This document shows positions 43,105 to 51,624 of a DNA stretch of 64,000 nucleotides, in pieces. The translations under genes and the position numbers were made by a program. Where the stretch lies: assembly GCA_021775755.1 (NCBI GenBank), contig JAJFHE010000059.1, positions 62,001-126,000 of the forward strand, written 5' to 3'. The DNA comes from Hyphomicrobiales bacterium (GTDB lineage: Bacteria > Pseudomonadota > Alphaproteobacteria > Rhizobiales > JAJFHB01). The notes beneath the pieces are model-generated. The model did no database searches. It was given only the letters and a program-made list of their open reading frames with translations, and was not told where the DNA came from. The stretch's first letter is position 1; each line of letters begins with the position of its first letter.

Positions 43105-45528
43105 GTGGTGGAACATGCGCGGGTCGCCGTCATCGGCGGCGGCAACATGGGGGCAAGTGTTCTCTACCATCTGGCGCTTGAGGGATGGAGCGATTGCGTT
43201 CTGCTCGAAAAGGCAGAGCTCACCTCGGGCGCGACCTGGCATGCCGCCGGCCTTGTCAGCCGCATGGTCGGCGGGGTGACGCTCGGCGGCCTGCATGACT
43301 ATGCGGTCGACCTCTACAAGAGCATCGAAGGGAAAACCGGCCAGTCCGTCTCCTGGCATGGCTGTGGATCTCTGCGTGTTGCAACATCGCGCGAGCACGT
43401 CGATTGGATTTCGCATGTCTACGATGGCGTTCGTGCTCGTAATGTTGATGTGGAGCTTGTCTCCGCGGATGAGGTGGGGCGCCTTAACCCTCTCTACGAC
43501 ATTGAAGCTGCGGGAGTGCGCGCCGGCCTGCTGACCCGCGACGATGGCCATGTCGATCCCACCGGCGCCTGCTTCGCCATGGCCAAGGGTGCGCGGGATC
43601 TGGGGTCCGAGGTCGTGCGCAACTCCCGAGTTACCGGCGTGCGGCAGTTGCCGGGCGGGGAATGGGAGGTGTCGACGCAGGAGCGGACCTACCGTTGCGA
43701 GCATGTGGTGAATGCCGGCGGTTATCATGCGCGCCGGATCGGCGCGTGGAGCGGGCTCGACCTGCCCATCACCACTCTGCAGCACCACTATGTCGTCACC
43801 GACGATGTACCTGAATTCGACGGCATGGACCATGAGATCCCGGTCACCCGCGACGATGCTTTCAGCGGTTATCTGCGACGTGAGCAAAAGGCGGCACTGA
43901 TCGGCATCTACGATCAGCAGGGCCCCAAACCGCTGTGGCTGGAGGGCTGTCCGTGGGATTCCGAGAACGAGTTGTTCGACCCGGACTGGAACAACATCAC
44001 ACCGTGGCTTGAAAACTGCTTCAAGAGCTGTCCGGCACTGGAGCGCCGCGGCATCAAACGCGTCGTCAACGGCGGCATCACCTATACGCCCGATGGCGCG
44101 ATGATCCTCGGTCCGGCATCGGGTTTGCGCAATCACTGGCTGGCCTGCGGGGCAACCGTTGGCATCGCATGGGGGCCGGGAGCGGGGCGCACGCTGGCAC
44201 GCTGGATCGTGCACGGCGCGCCGGATGTTTCGACGCGCGCGTTCGATCCAAGGCGCTTCGGCGTCTGGGTGGATGGCGACTATGCGTGCGAACGGGCAGT
44301 TGAGGAATATTCGCTGCGCATCCGCATGCCGCGCCCGCACGAGCAGAAGTGGACGAAGCGCGGCATCAAACTGTCGGGTGCGCATGGGCGTACAAAGGCC
44401 CTGAGGGCGGTTTTTGAAGAGGCCGGAGGCTGGGAGCGGCCGCGCTGGTATGCCCCGGCCGCCATGGCTGCTCAGGATATTACCGGCTACCGTCGCGGCG
44501 TCGACTTCGCGGTCGTTGCGGCGGAATGCAAAGCTGTGCGGGAACGCGTGGCTCTGGGCGATTTCTCCGCTTTCGCGAAGTTCGAGGTTTCCGGGCCGGG
44601 CGCCGAGGCGCTGCTCAACCGGGTATGCGCAAACCGCATGCCGCGCCTCAACGGCGGCACGGCGCTCACGACGCTGTTGAACGAGAGGGGCTTCATCGAG
44701 GGTGAGGCAATCGTCGTGCGCGTTGGCGAAGAGGCGTTTTACATGGTCACCGGGGCGCCATCGCAGCGGCGCGTCTGGGACTGGATTACGGTGCATCACC
44801 GGGGGGAGGGTGACGTGGAGTTTGCCGGTGTCACGGACGACATCGGCATCCTCACACTCGCCGGACCGCAGGCGCGAGCGGTGCTGACTGATCTGACGCA
44901 AGACGATGTCGGCAATTCTTCGTTTCCGTGGCTGACCGCGCGTGACGTTCAGGTTTCCGGCATCAAGGTGTACGCCCTGCGTTTGTCTTTTACCGGCGAA
45001 CCTGCCTTCGAACTGCACTGCGCCAATCGGGACCTCGGAACTTTGTGGGACTGTGTGTGGGAGGCCGGAGAGGCGCACGGTATCGCTGCTTTCGGGTCGT
45101 ATGCACTCAACTCGCTGCGTATGGAGAAGGGCTATCGCGGCGGGGCTGAGCTTGCAAACGATGCAACGCCGCTTGACGCCGGTCTTGAGCGTTTCGTCAA
45201 GTTCGACAAGGAGTTCATCGGGCGTGCGCCACTCGAGCGGCAGAAGCGGGCCGGGCCGGCGTATTCGCTCGCCCTGCTGGACATTTCTGCAAATGGTGTC
45301 GACGCGCTCGGCGGCGAAGCGGTGTTTGCCGATGGCCGGCCAGCGGGGTCCCTGACGTCCGCAGCCTACGGCCACTGCGTCGGCAAACTTCTTGGGTTTG
45401 CGTTTCTGCGCCGCGACGCGGTGCTGCCGGATGCCGACCTGCAGGTCTCGATTTTCGGCGAGTTGTATCCGGCCACCATTTTGCCGGAGCCGCCGCTCGA
45501 TCCGCAAAATCTGCGGCTGAGGGCATGA
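43105..45528 (+). CDS. Dimethylglycine/sarcosine-dehydrogenase-type FAD-GcvT protein
   Basis: 807 aa, the length of DMGDH. ARVAVIGGGNMGASVLYHLA is the FAD Rossmann motif, and LTSGATWHAAGLV contains the His that in this family carries covalent FAD. From ~400 onward is a GcvT-like domain: AKFEVSGPGAEALLNRVCAN, TLLNERGFIEGEAIVVRV and LRMEKGYRGGAELANDATPL. Family members oxidise an N-methyl amine and pass the formaldehyde unit to tetrahydrofolate in the C-terminal domain. It heads an operon with a Rieske oxygenase 12 bp downstream. The exact N-methyl substrate (dimethylglycine, sarcosine, stachydrine product or another) is not determinable. Confidence 0.85.
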   Translation: MVEHARVAVIGGGNMGASVLYHLALEGWSDCVLLEKAELTSGATWHAAGLVSRMVGGVTLGGLHDYAVDLYKSIEGKTGQSVSWHGCGSLRVATSREHVDWISHVYDGVRARNVDVELVSADEVGRLNPLYDIEAAGVRAGLLTRDDGHVDPTGACFAMAKGARDLGSEVVRNSRVTGVRQLPGGEWEVSTQERTYRCEHVVNAGGYHARRIGAWSGLDLPITTLQHHYVVTDDVPEFDGMDHEIPVTRDDAFSGYLRREQKAALIGIYDQQGPKPLWLEGCPWDSENELFDPDWNNITPWLENCFKSCPALERRGIKRVVNGGITYTPDGAMILGPASGLRNHWLACGATVGIAWGPGAGRTLARWIVHGAPDVSTRAFDPRRFGVWVDGDYACERAVEEYSLRIRMPRPHEQKWTKRGIKLSGAHGRTKALRAVFEEAGGWERPRWYAPAAMAAQDITGYRRGVDFAVVAAECKAVRERVALGDFSAFAKFEVSGPGAEALLNRVCANRMPRLNGGTALTTLLNERGFIEGEAIVVRVGEEAFYMVTGAPSQRRVWDWITVHHRGEGDVEFAGVTDDIGILTLAGPQARAVLTDLTQDDVGNSSFPWLTARDVQVSGIKVYALRLSFTGEPAFELHCANRDLGTLWDCVWEAGEAHGIAAFGSYALNSLRMEKGYRGGAELANDATPLDAGLERFVKFDKEFIGRAPLERQKRAGPAYSLALLDISANGVDALGGEAVFADGRPAGSLTSAAYGHCVGKLLGFAFLRRDAVLPDADLQVSIFGELYPATILPEPPLDPQNLRLRA

Positions 45529-45540
45529 AGGGACGATGAG

Positions 45541-46752
45541 ATGACTGACATGGACGCCACGCTGCGCGATACCGGCCTTGACAGGCGTTCCCGGGCCTAT
45601 CGGGATGCGGTGTCGATCATCGGCGAAGAGGGCGTGCGCCAGACATTTGCACCGATTGATGAACCGTCGGGCCTGCCCAACGCGGCCTATTGGTCGCATG
45701 AGTGGCTGGCCCTGGAGAATTCTCGCATTTTTGCCCGTTCCTGGGTGTTTGCGGCTTCCGATGGAGACCTTGACGGCGAGGGCGCCATGAAGCCCCTCGA
45801 AATCGGCGGCACGCCGATTGTGCTTGTGCGCGGCGCAGACGGCATCGTGCGTGCCTTCCACAACGTGTGCCGCCACCGCGGTACGCAGCTTGTTGCGGAG
45901 CCGTGCCGGCACAAGGCAATCACGTGCCCCTATCATGCTTGGAGTTACCGGCTTGACGGCTTGCTGAGCGCGCGGCACCATTTTCATGGTGCCGGGGAGA
46001 TCGAGCGCTTCAGCGGTGAGGGCTCCGGTCTCGATCTTCTTCCCGTGCGCTGCGAGAGCTGGAACGGCTGCCACTTCGTCAATGTTTCAGGTGGTGCTCG
46101 CAAGCTGTCCGAATGGTTGCGGCCAATGCTGAAGCGCACCGGCGCATTCGACTTCTCCGTGATCCGCTGGATCGGCCGCCGCGACTACACGATCGCCAGC
46201 AACTGGAAGCTGGTGCTTGAGAATTACATGGAGGGGTATCACGTTTTTGCCGCTCACCCGCGCCTCATCGCCCATGCGCCCATGAATGTGCGCTGGTCGG
46301 GCGAATGGCTGGGGCATGTCTTCTACAATGACTACGTGGCCCGGGAGCTGACGCCGGGCCGCGGCACCGCGCTGCCGCACTTTCCGGGGCTGAGTGATGA
46401 AGATGCGCGGCGCGGAATGTGGTTCGCCTGTTTCCCGACATTTGCCGTTCAGGTGTTCGCCGATCAGTTCGTCGTTTTGGCGAGCTATCCGGTGGCACCG
46501 GATGAGACGCGCGAGGAACTGCACTTCTTCGTTGCCGGCGAGGCGGCAGCGCACGAGGATAGGTTTGCAGCCGCGCGCGATGAACTGCTGGCCATGTGGC
46601 ATGATCTGAATCTGGAGGATGTCGAACTGCTGGAGCGGCTGCAAAAGGGCCGCAAGTCCGTGGCGTTCGAGGGTTCCATCATGTCGCCCGTGTGGGAAGG
46701 GCCGGCGCACCAGCTTTCGCAACAGGTGCTGCGGGCGATCGTTGAAGAGTGA
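45541..46752 (+). CDS. Rieske non-haem iron oxygenase, alpha subunit
   Basis: 403 aa. CRHRGTQ (Cys ~110, His ~112) and CPYHAWSY (Cys ~129, His ~132) bind the [2Fe-2S] cluster. NWKLVLENYMEGYHVFAAHP supplies the mononuclear-iron Asn/Glu/His-His region of the family. It resembles the quaternary-ammonium oxygenase group (GbcA, CntA, stachydrine demethylase) and lies 12 bp after a dimethylglycine-dehydrogenase-like gene, so oxidative N-demethylation is the best guess. No plant-type ferredoxin reductase (GbcB-like) is nearby; a flavin reductase is instead. Confidence 0.85.
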   Translation: MTDMDATLRDTGLDRRSRAYRDAVSIIGEEGVRQTFAPIDEPSGLPNAAYWSHEWLALENSRIFARSWVFAASDGDLDGEGAMKPLEIGGTPIVLVRGADGIVRAFHNVCRHRGTQLVAEPCRHKAITCPYHAWSYRLDGLLSARHHFHGAGEIERFSGEGSGLDLLPVRCESWNGCHFVNVSGGARKLSEWLRPMLKRTGAFDFSVIRWIGRRDYTIASNWKLVLENYMEGYHVFAAHPRLIAHAPMNVRWSGEWLGHVFYNDYVARELTPGRGTALPHFPGLSDEDARRGMWFACFPTFAVQVFADQFVVLASYPVAPDETREELHFFVAGEAAAHEDRFAAARDELLAMWHDLNLEDVELLERLQKGRKSVAFEGSIMSPVWEGPAHQLSQQVLRAIVEE

Positions 46753-46877
46753 ACGCAGGCATCAAAGCGTTTCACTCTGTACAAATCATGCTCTAGATTG
46801 GCGCGGGCTCAAGTCGGCAGGCAGTGAGCGGAAACGGTGTGTGCCAGTTTTGAGCTCTTAACACTTGTGGACCTGAC

Positions 46878-47432
46878 ATGACCGGACTCCAGCTTCTCGA
46901 TCCTTCATTCTTTGACGATGCCGGCGGCACCGATGCTTCCGGGGCACCCATGGAACCGCGCGAATTGCGCTCCGCTTTCGGCTGTTTCGCAACAGGCGTG
47001 GCGGTGGTGACGGCGCAGTCGGCTTCCGGCGCCAAGGCAGCCGTCACGATCAACTCGTTCTCCTCCGTCTCTCTCGATCCACCGCTTCTGCTCTTGTGCA
47101 TGGCGCGGCATTCCAGATCGCTTGATGTCATGCAGGATGCGCGCCGGCTTGCGGTGCAGTTTCTCTACGCCGATCAGGCCGATCTCGCGATGCAGTTCGC
47201 AAAGCCGGGCGAGGACAAGTTCGCTGGGGTCGACTGGACTTACACGCCGCGCGGCGTCTTGAGGCTGGAGCGTGCCATCGCGGTGCTTGACTGCGATTTG
47301 CGCCAGTTTGTGCCGGGCGGCGATCATCGCATCGTGGTGGCGGAAGTCGCCGATTTCACGGTCGCCGACGACGAGGCGGAGCCGCTCATGTTCTACCGGG
47401 GCAAGTTCTTTCCCGGCACGGAAGACGCCTGA
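46878..47432 (+). CDS. Flavin reductase-like FMN-binding split-barrel protein
   Basis: 184 aa. ELRSAFGCFATGVAVVTAQS and AKAAVTINSFSSVSLDPPLL are the two N-terminal motifs of HpaC-type NAD(P)H:flavin reductases, and LDCDLRQFVPGGDHRIVVAE is the C-terminal motif. It would give reduced flavin to a partner oxygenase, or electrons to the Rieske protein upstream; the second idea is speculative. It overlaps the following hydrolase by one base (TGATG). Confidence 0.85.
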   Translation: MTGLQLLDPSFFDDAGGTDASGAPMEPRELRSAFGCFATGVAVVTAQSASGAKAAVTINSFSSVSLDPPLLLLCMARHSRSLDVMQDARRLAVQFLYADQADLAMQFAKPGEDKFAGVDWTYTPRGVLRLERAIAVLDCDLRQFVPGGDHRIVVAEVADFTVADDEAEPLMFYRGKFFPGTEDA

Positions 47433-48220
47433 TGGCGGAGAGGGAAGTGTTGCGTACCCCGTCTGGCACCGCCTATGAGATTGCCGGGCAGGGCGATCCG
47501 ATTGTCTTCCTGCACGGGGTCGGTCTCGACCGGCACATGTGGTTTGCACAGCGCGATGTTCTGTCGAAGACCCACAAGGTGATCACCTTCGATCTTCTGA
47601 ACCATGGCGAAAGCCCGACGATCCCGAAAGAGGCAAGTCTGCATCACTGGACAGGCCAGGTCGACCGGCTGCTCGATGAACTGAAGCTCAACAAACCGAC
47701 GATCGTCGGCTTTTCTTTCGGTGTGCCGATAACGCTTGCCTACACGCTCAATCACATAAGCCGGGTGCGCAGCATTGTCCTGCTCAACGGTGTCTACAAC
47801 CGCACGCCGGAAGAGGCGAGCGGGGTCAGGACGCGGTATGAGGAGGCAATCAAAAACGGCCCCGGCATTCTGATCGACGCTGCCATCGACCGGTGGTTTT
47901 CGCCCAAGTACCAGGACAACAATCCCGACGTCATTGCCTATGTTCGCGAGCGTCTTGAGAGCAACGATCCCAAGGCGTTTCTTGCCGCATACGGCACTTT
48001 CGCCCACCACGATGCGCTCATCGCCGGGCGCATCAGGACCATCACCTGTCCGGCGCTGGTGATGACCGGTGCGCTCGATCCGGGATCGACGCCTGAACTG
48101 TCGGAGCGGATGGCTTCGGAGCTTCCCGACGCCCGGCTTTTCATTCACACCGGCCAGCGCCACATGATGCCCCTCGAAGGCGCACAGGAAGTCAACGAAC
48201 GGCTGCAGGAGTTTCTCTGA
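47432..48220 (+). CDS. Alpha/beta hydrolase
   Basis: 262 aa. IVFLHGVGLDRHMW is the oxyanion-hole loop, TIVGFSFGVPITLAY the nucleophile elbow (Ser), VMTGALDPGSTPEL the acid loop and TGQRHMMPLEGAQE the catalytic His. The resemblance is to the 3-oxoadipate-enol-lactonase/BioH-like small hydrolases. It is the last gene of the FAD/GcvT-Rieske-flavin-reductase run. The pathway step is unknown. Confidence 0.85.
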   Translation: MAEREVLRTPSGTAYEIAGQGDPIVFLHGVGLDRHMWFAQRDVLSKTHKVITFDLLNHGESPTIPKEASLHHWTGQVDRLLDELKLNKPTIVGFSFGVPITLAYTLNHISRVRSIVLLNGVYNRTPEEASGVRTRYEEAIKNGPGILIDAAIDRWFSPKYQDNNPDVIAYVRERLESNDPKAFLAAYGTFAHHDALIAGRIRTITCPALVMTGALDPGSTPELSERMASELPDARLFIHTGQRHMMPLEGAQEVNERLQEFL

Positions 48221-48333
48221 GGCGCCCCGCAAGCTGTGTATCGGTGGCCGATTGTTCATGAAATTGAGCAGCCGATACGCGGGCCCGCCGTTCAGCTTTC
48301 GGTTTGTTCATAATCTGCTGGTATCAGGTCCAG

Positions 48334-49059
48334 ATGCCGAAAACCAAAATTCAGGAAACCGACCTGTACGCGCCGATCAAGGGTTTCCTTGAAGCGCAGG
48401 GTTATGACGTAAAAGGCGAAGTGGGGTCGGCGGACATCGTGGCGATCCGGCAGGGCGAAGACCCGCTTGTCGTTGAGATGAAGGTTGGGTTTTCACTCAC
48501 CCTCTTTCACCAGGCCGTGTGCCGGCAACGCATTACGGATGCGGTCTACGTGGCGGTGCCGCGCGGGTCGGGCAAGGTGTTTGGCGCGTCTTTGAGAAAA
48601 AATATCGCGCTCTGCCGGCGCCTGGGACTGGGTGTGATGACAGTCAGAATGAAGGATGGCTTTGTCGAGGCGCTTCTCGATCCCGCTTCGTATAAGCCGC
48701 GCAAATCGCAGCGGCAAAAGGCGAAGCTGCTCAAGGAGTTTGCCAAACTTGCTGGCGATCCCAACACCGGCGGATCGACGAGGCGGCGACTTATGACGGC
48801 CTACCGGCAGGATGCACTGCGTTGCCTGAACTGCTTGAACGACGCCGGTCCGACGAAAGCCGCCAGCGTCGCCGAACAAACCGGTGTCGAAAATGCACGG
48901 CGCTTGATGGCTGACAATCACTATGGCTGGTTCGAGAGAGTGGAGACCGGCATCTACACGGTCAGCCCGAATGGAACTCGCGCACTTGGTGAATATTCGG
49001 AGGAAATTGCCCGGATTTGCTCTGTCCAGCTGTTGGCCTGCCAGCGCGTGGGCTCATAA
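48334..49059 (+). CDS. DUF2161 family protein (PD-(D/E)XK-like)
   Basis: 241 aa from ATG 48334 (MPKTKIQETDLYAPIK). GSADIVAIRQGEDPLVVEMK has the D...E-x-K spacing of a PD-(D/E)XK nuclease-like core. GVMTVRMKDGFVEALLDPAS and a C-terminal winged-helix-like part (VAEQTGVENARRLMADNHYG) follow. The function is unproven. The last codons RVGS and the TAA stop coincide with sequence that resembles the 3' end of an IS5-type transposase gene, so the extreme C terminus has been altered. Confidence 0.8.
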   Translation: MPKTKIQETDLYAPIKGFLEAQGYDVKGEVGSADIVAIRQGEDPLVVEMKVGFSLTLFHQAVCRQRITDAVYVAVPRGSGKVFGASLRKNIALCRRLGLGVMTVRMKDGFVEALLDPASYKPRKSQRQKAKLLKEFAKLAGDPNTGGSTRRRLMTAYRQDALRCLNCLNDAGPTKAASVAEQTGVENARRLMADNHYGWFERVETGIYTVSPNGTRALGEYSEEIARICSVQLLACQRVGS

Positions 49060-49091
49060 ATGCGCAGTCGCAGGCTGGTCGCGGCGAGCTT
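49047..49091 (-). mobile_element. Remnant of an IS5-type transposase 3' end
   Basis: GTGGGCTCATAAATGCGCAG ... GGCGAGCTTGA matches the corresponding end of the intact transposase gene at 58914-58960 (GTGGTCTCATAAATGCCCAA ... CGCGAGCTTGA). On the minus strand it reads LAATSLRLRIYEPT, versus LAAIRLWLGIYETT. Only about 45 bases survive, ending against a family B stub. Confidence 0.6.
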
Positions 49092-49097
49092 GAAATT

Positions 49098-49118
49098 CAA
49101 CAATTTCCGCCCTTGGTA
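49098..49118. repeat. Family B repeat, terminal stub
   Basis: TTCCGCCCTTGGTA matches the right terminal inverted repeat of the 260-bp family B element (TTGCCGCCCTTGGTA). The body to the left has been replaced by the IS remnant. The rest of the gap to 49263 shows nothing recognisable. Confidence 0.6.
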
Positions 49119-49263
49119 TGAGTAGCTGGAAATGCAGGGATGAGTGCTCGCTGCGCGGACCGGACGAATGTGTCTGCTTTCGACTACTTTTTCACCATCT
49201 GTGTCGCCGGTCTGTCGCGAATGAATTGAGTGGATTGCGGGTTTGAGGCTTGGTTCGCCCTGG

Positions 49264-50349
49264 CTAAAGCCAGCGATCCAGTACGTCCAAATGCTCTTGA
49301 ACATCACCTATGGCAGTGCTTATCCATTCACGATTGTAGTATGTCTCTAAGTACCGCTCTCCGCTGTCGCACATCAAGGTTACAATCGATCCACTCTGGC
49401 TCTTGTTGATCATGTCCTCTGCGATGAGCAATGCGCCCCAAAGATTCGTCCCCGTGGAGGCGCCCGCTTTGCGGCCGATGAGCTTGTTCAGCCAATGGAT
49501 CGCAGCGATGCTAGCGGCGTCCGGTACCTTTATCATGTCATCGATCACGTCGGGCTGAAATGATTTCTCAACCCTCGGCCTCCCGATGCCTTCAATCCGG
49601 CTGGAGCAATCTGCCGTCAGAGTACGATCCTTCTGAACATAGCTATCGTAAAATACCGAGTTTTCAGGATCCACGACGGTCAATCGCGTGTCGTATCCCT
49701 TGTAACGGATATAGCGTCCGAGGGTTGCAGAGGTGCCGCCTGTCCCCGCACTCATGACAAGCGCATGCGGAACCGGGTGAGGCTCTTGTTGCATCTGCAA
49801 GAATACGCTTTCAGCTATGTTGTTGTTTCCACGCCAGTCCGTCGCACGTTCGGCATATTTGAACTGATCCATGAAATAGCCGCTGGTTTCTTGCGCCAGA
49901 CCAACTGCCGTGTCGTGCATTTGAGGAGCGCTTTCCACAAAATGACATTGCCCACCATAGAGTGTGATTTCGTCAATCTTGCTTTGGGCCGTACTGCGCG
50001 GCATGACGGCAACAAATGGCAGGCCAAGCATCTTGGCGAAATACGCTTCCGAAACGGCTGTGCTGCCGGACGACGCCTCAACCACTGTCGTCGTTTCGTC
50101 AAGCTTGCCGTTGCACAAGGCGTAGAGGAACAATGACCGGGCCAGGCGATGCTTCAGGCTTCCTGTCGGATGGGTGCTCTCGTCCTTGAGATAGAGATCG
50201 ACGTTTTTGAGACGAGGGATTGCCAGCTTGAACAAGTGCGTATCTGCGGAACGTTGATAGTCCGCTTCGATTTTCCGTACTGCCTCGGCGACCCACCTTC
50301 GCATTCCAAATACTCGTTTATCCTTATCGATGGGCGGCAGCCTTAGCAT
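49264..50349 (-). CDS. PLP-dependent cysteine synthase/desulfhydrase-family protein
   Basis: 361 aa from ATG 50349. [20 protein letters not shown] contains the PLP lysine (TGSLKHR in place of the cysteine synthase SVKDR type), [20 protein letters not shown] is the substrate/PLP-phosphate loop, and [20 protein letters not shown] is the glycine loop. The length and the SLKH motif fit the Cds1-type L-cysteine desulfhydrase subgroup better than CysK. Its codon use is more AT-rich than neighbours, and it lies between family B repeat ends, which suggests transfer. Confidence 0.75.
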   Translation of the reverse strand: MLRLPPIDKDKRVFGMRRWVAEAVRKIEADYQRSADTHLFKLAIPRLKNVDLYLKDESTHPTGSLKHRLARSLFLYALCNGKLDETTTVVEASSGSTAVSEAYFAKMLGLPFVAVMPRSTAQSKIDEITLYGGQCHFVESAPQMHDTAVGLAQETSGYFMDQFKYAERATDWRGNNNIAESVFLQMQQEPHPVPHALVMSAGTGGTSATLGRYIRYKGYDTRLTVVDPENSVFYDSYVQKDRTLTADCSSRIEGIGRPRVEKSFQPDVIDDMIKVPDAASIAAIHWLNKLIGRKAGASTGTNLWGALLIAEDMINKSQSGSIVTLMCDSGERYLETYYNREWISTAIGDVQEHLDVLDRWL

Positions 50350-50458
50350 TCGCAAAGGGATGCTGTCTATCGGACCGCAGTCTCACCAGAATCAAGAAGT
50401 CGGCTGTCTGCAGTCCGGAAAAATCTACTCCGGTCCGATGGTGGAAAATGGCACCAAA

Positions 50459-50718
50459 TACCAAGGTCGGCAGTTATTGACCCGTTTCACCGGGATGATT
50501 TTACCCTCCGGCAAGGCGCGTACTGCGCCGCGGTACAGGTACCATAAGCAGTACGTAACGCTGCTGGAGGGCAAAAGCACCCGGCCTGCGGTGGGCCATT
50601 CCGGCCCGTCGACCGCGTTGCGGGCCTTGTCCGATACACCGCATCGCACTGCGGCCCGCGCCTCGTCGAGCGAGCCGGAATGGCTAATGAAATGGGTCAA
50701 TAATTGCCGCCCTTGGTA
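50459..50718. repeat. Family B palindromic mobile-like repeat, full copy (260 bp)
   Basis: Ends TACCAAGGTCGGCAGTTATT (left) and the reverse complement of TACCAAGGGCGGCAATTATT (right) extend to TGACCC-TTTCA, an inverted repeat of ~31 bp with about three mismatches. TA at both outer edges would fit a TA target duplication. The interior (GGCAAGGCGCGTACTGCGCC, CTGGAGGGCAAAAGCACCCG, TCCGATACACCGCATCGCAC) is nearly identical to the truncated copy at 60909 and related in its right half to family A. No gene fits inside. It fills most of the 50350-50864 gap; the remainder holds nothing recognised. Confidence 0.85.
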
Positions 50719-50864
50719 TAATCCCGCACCCCGGCGTGCCCGAAAACGCCTCAAGTCGGGTGCGGACCGGATGCTCTGGGGTGTATTCCCACTGGATCGT
50801 ATTTTCAGTACTCAAACGCGCACTCCAATTCAGCGTGCTCTTTGCTGATGAATGTGCCGACAGC

Positions 50865-51502
50865 CTACGTCTTCTGAAACGTGTTGAGATAAGCAACATC
50901 GTTCTCATGGCCTTCCGGCGGCGTGGCATCGGCGCTGTAAACGCGCTCCTCGCGAACGGAGGGCCGAGAGATCAGCTTCTTGGCGGTTAGTCTTTCGAAC
51001 GCTTCGGGAAAACCCGCACTGTCGTAGAATGGCTGTTTGCTACTGATCGCACAGACCGCGCCAGGTTGGAGCACACGCAACAGCTCTGACAGCGCTGCGG
51101 GCCCCACGTGCCCCTGCGTGAACGTGCCCGCGCAGGCCAGGCCCCCATACGCACGGTCTTTGAACGGCAGTGGCTTTGTGAGGTCGATTTCGACGAGCGT
51201 TCGGTAAAGTCCCTTTCGCTCGGCGACCTCAAGCATATCCGAGGAAAGATCCACCCCATCGACGATGATCGATTCCGGCAGGTGATCAGCGACCAGACCT
51301 GTCCCGCACCCGGCATCTAGCACGGGGCTACTTCCGCCTGCGTCGACAAAGGCCTGGCAATCAGTTTGCCGAATTGGTACCCGCCGCGTTCGGCGAATTC
51401 CTCGTCGTAGGTCTCCGCCCAGTTACGATAGACGCGGCGATTGTCGTCCGCCGAGCCCGAGCTGTAAGAATCGTCAAGACCTGATCTTTTTCCAACGTTC
51501 AT
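50865..51502 (-). pseudogene. Class I SAM-methyltransferase gene broken by a frameshift
   Basis: The first frame starts at ATG 51502 and gives YRNWAETYDEEFAERGGYQF then stops at the TAG 51317-51319. The second frame continues VLDAGCGTGLVADHLP (SAM motif I), GVDLSSDMLEVAERKGLY and LLRVLQPGAVCAISSKQP to 50865. Restoring one base near 51355-51360 joins GKLIA to QAFVDAGGSSPVLDAGCGTG as one protein of ~210 aa. It could be a real mutation or a sequence error. It is divergent from the MarR gene at 51625. Confidence 0.75.
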
Positions 51503-51534
51503 GGCAGCGCTCCGGCATTCGCCTCAATTTAATA

Positions 51535-51549
51535 TAGTTCCATTTGGAA
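51535..51549. promoter_or_regulatory. MarR-type operator AGTTCCATTTGGAAC
   Basis: GTTCCA-TT-TGGAAC (6-bp arms) lies within a wider AT-rich symmetry (TATA on the left, AATATAG on the right), between the divergent methyltransferase remnant and marR. It is 76 bases before the marR start. The form is close to operators described for MarR regulators of aromatic-acid CoA-ligase genes. Confidence 0.6.
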
Positions 51550-51624
51550 CAATATAGCGGTACAGTTCATTTGCCGACAAGCGATTTATCAAACGTGGCA
51601 TTACGTATTTCTGGAAAGCGACCC

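Noticed and set aside
43039-46074. 1011-codon open frame antisense to the FAD/GcvT and Rieske genes
   Set aside because: It is complementary to two well-supported genes, has no recognisable domains, and long antisense frames are expected in GC-rich DNA.
46771-46802. AGCGTTTCAC ... ATCATGCTCTAGA between the Rieske and flavin-reductase genes as a repeat remnant
   Set aside because: It resembles widespread alphaproteobacterial intergenic fragments but has no second copy in the window to confirm it.
49098-50718. Composite transposon between two family B ends
   Set aside because: One side is only a ~20-bp stub, no transposase lies between, and no target duplication is visible.
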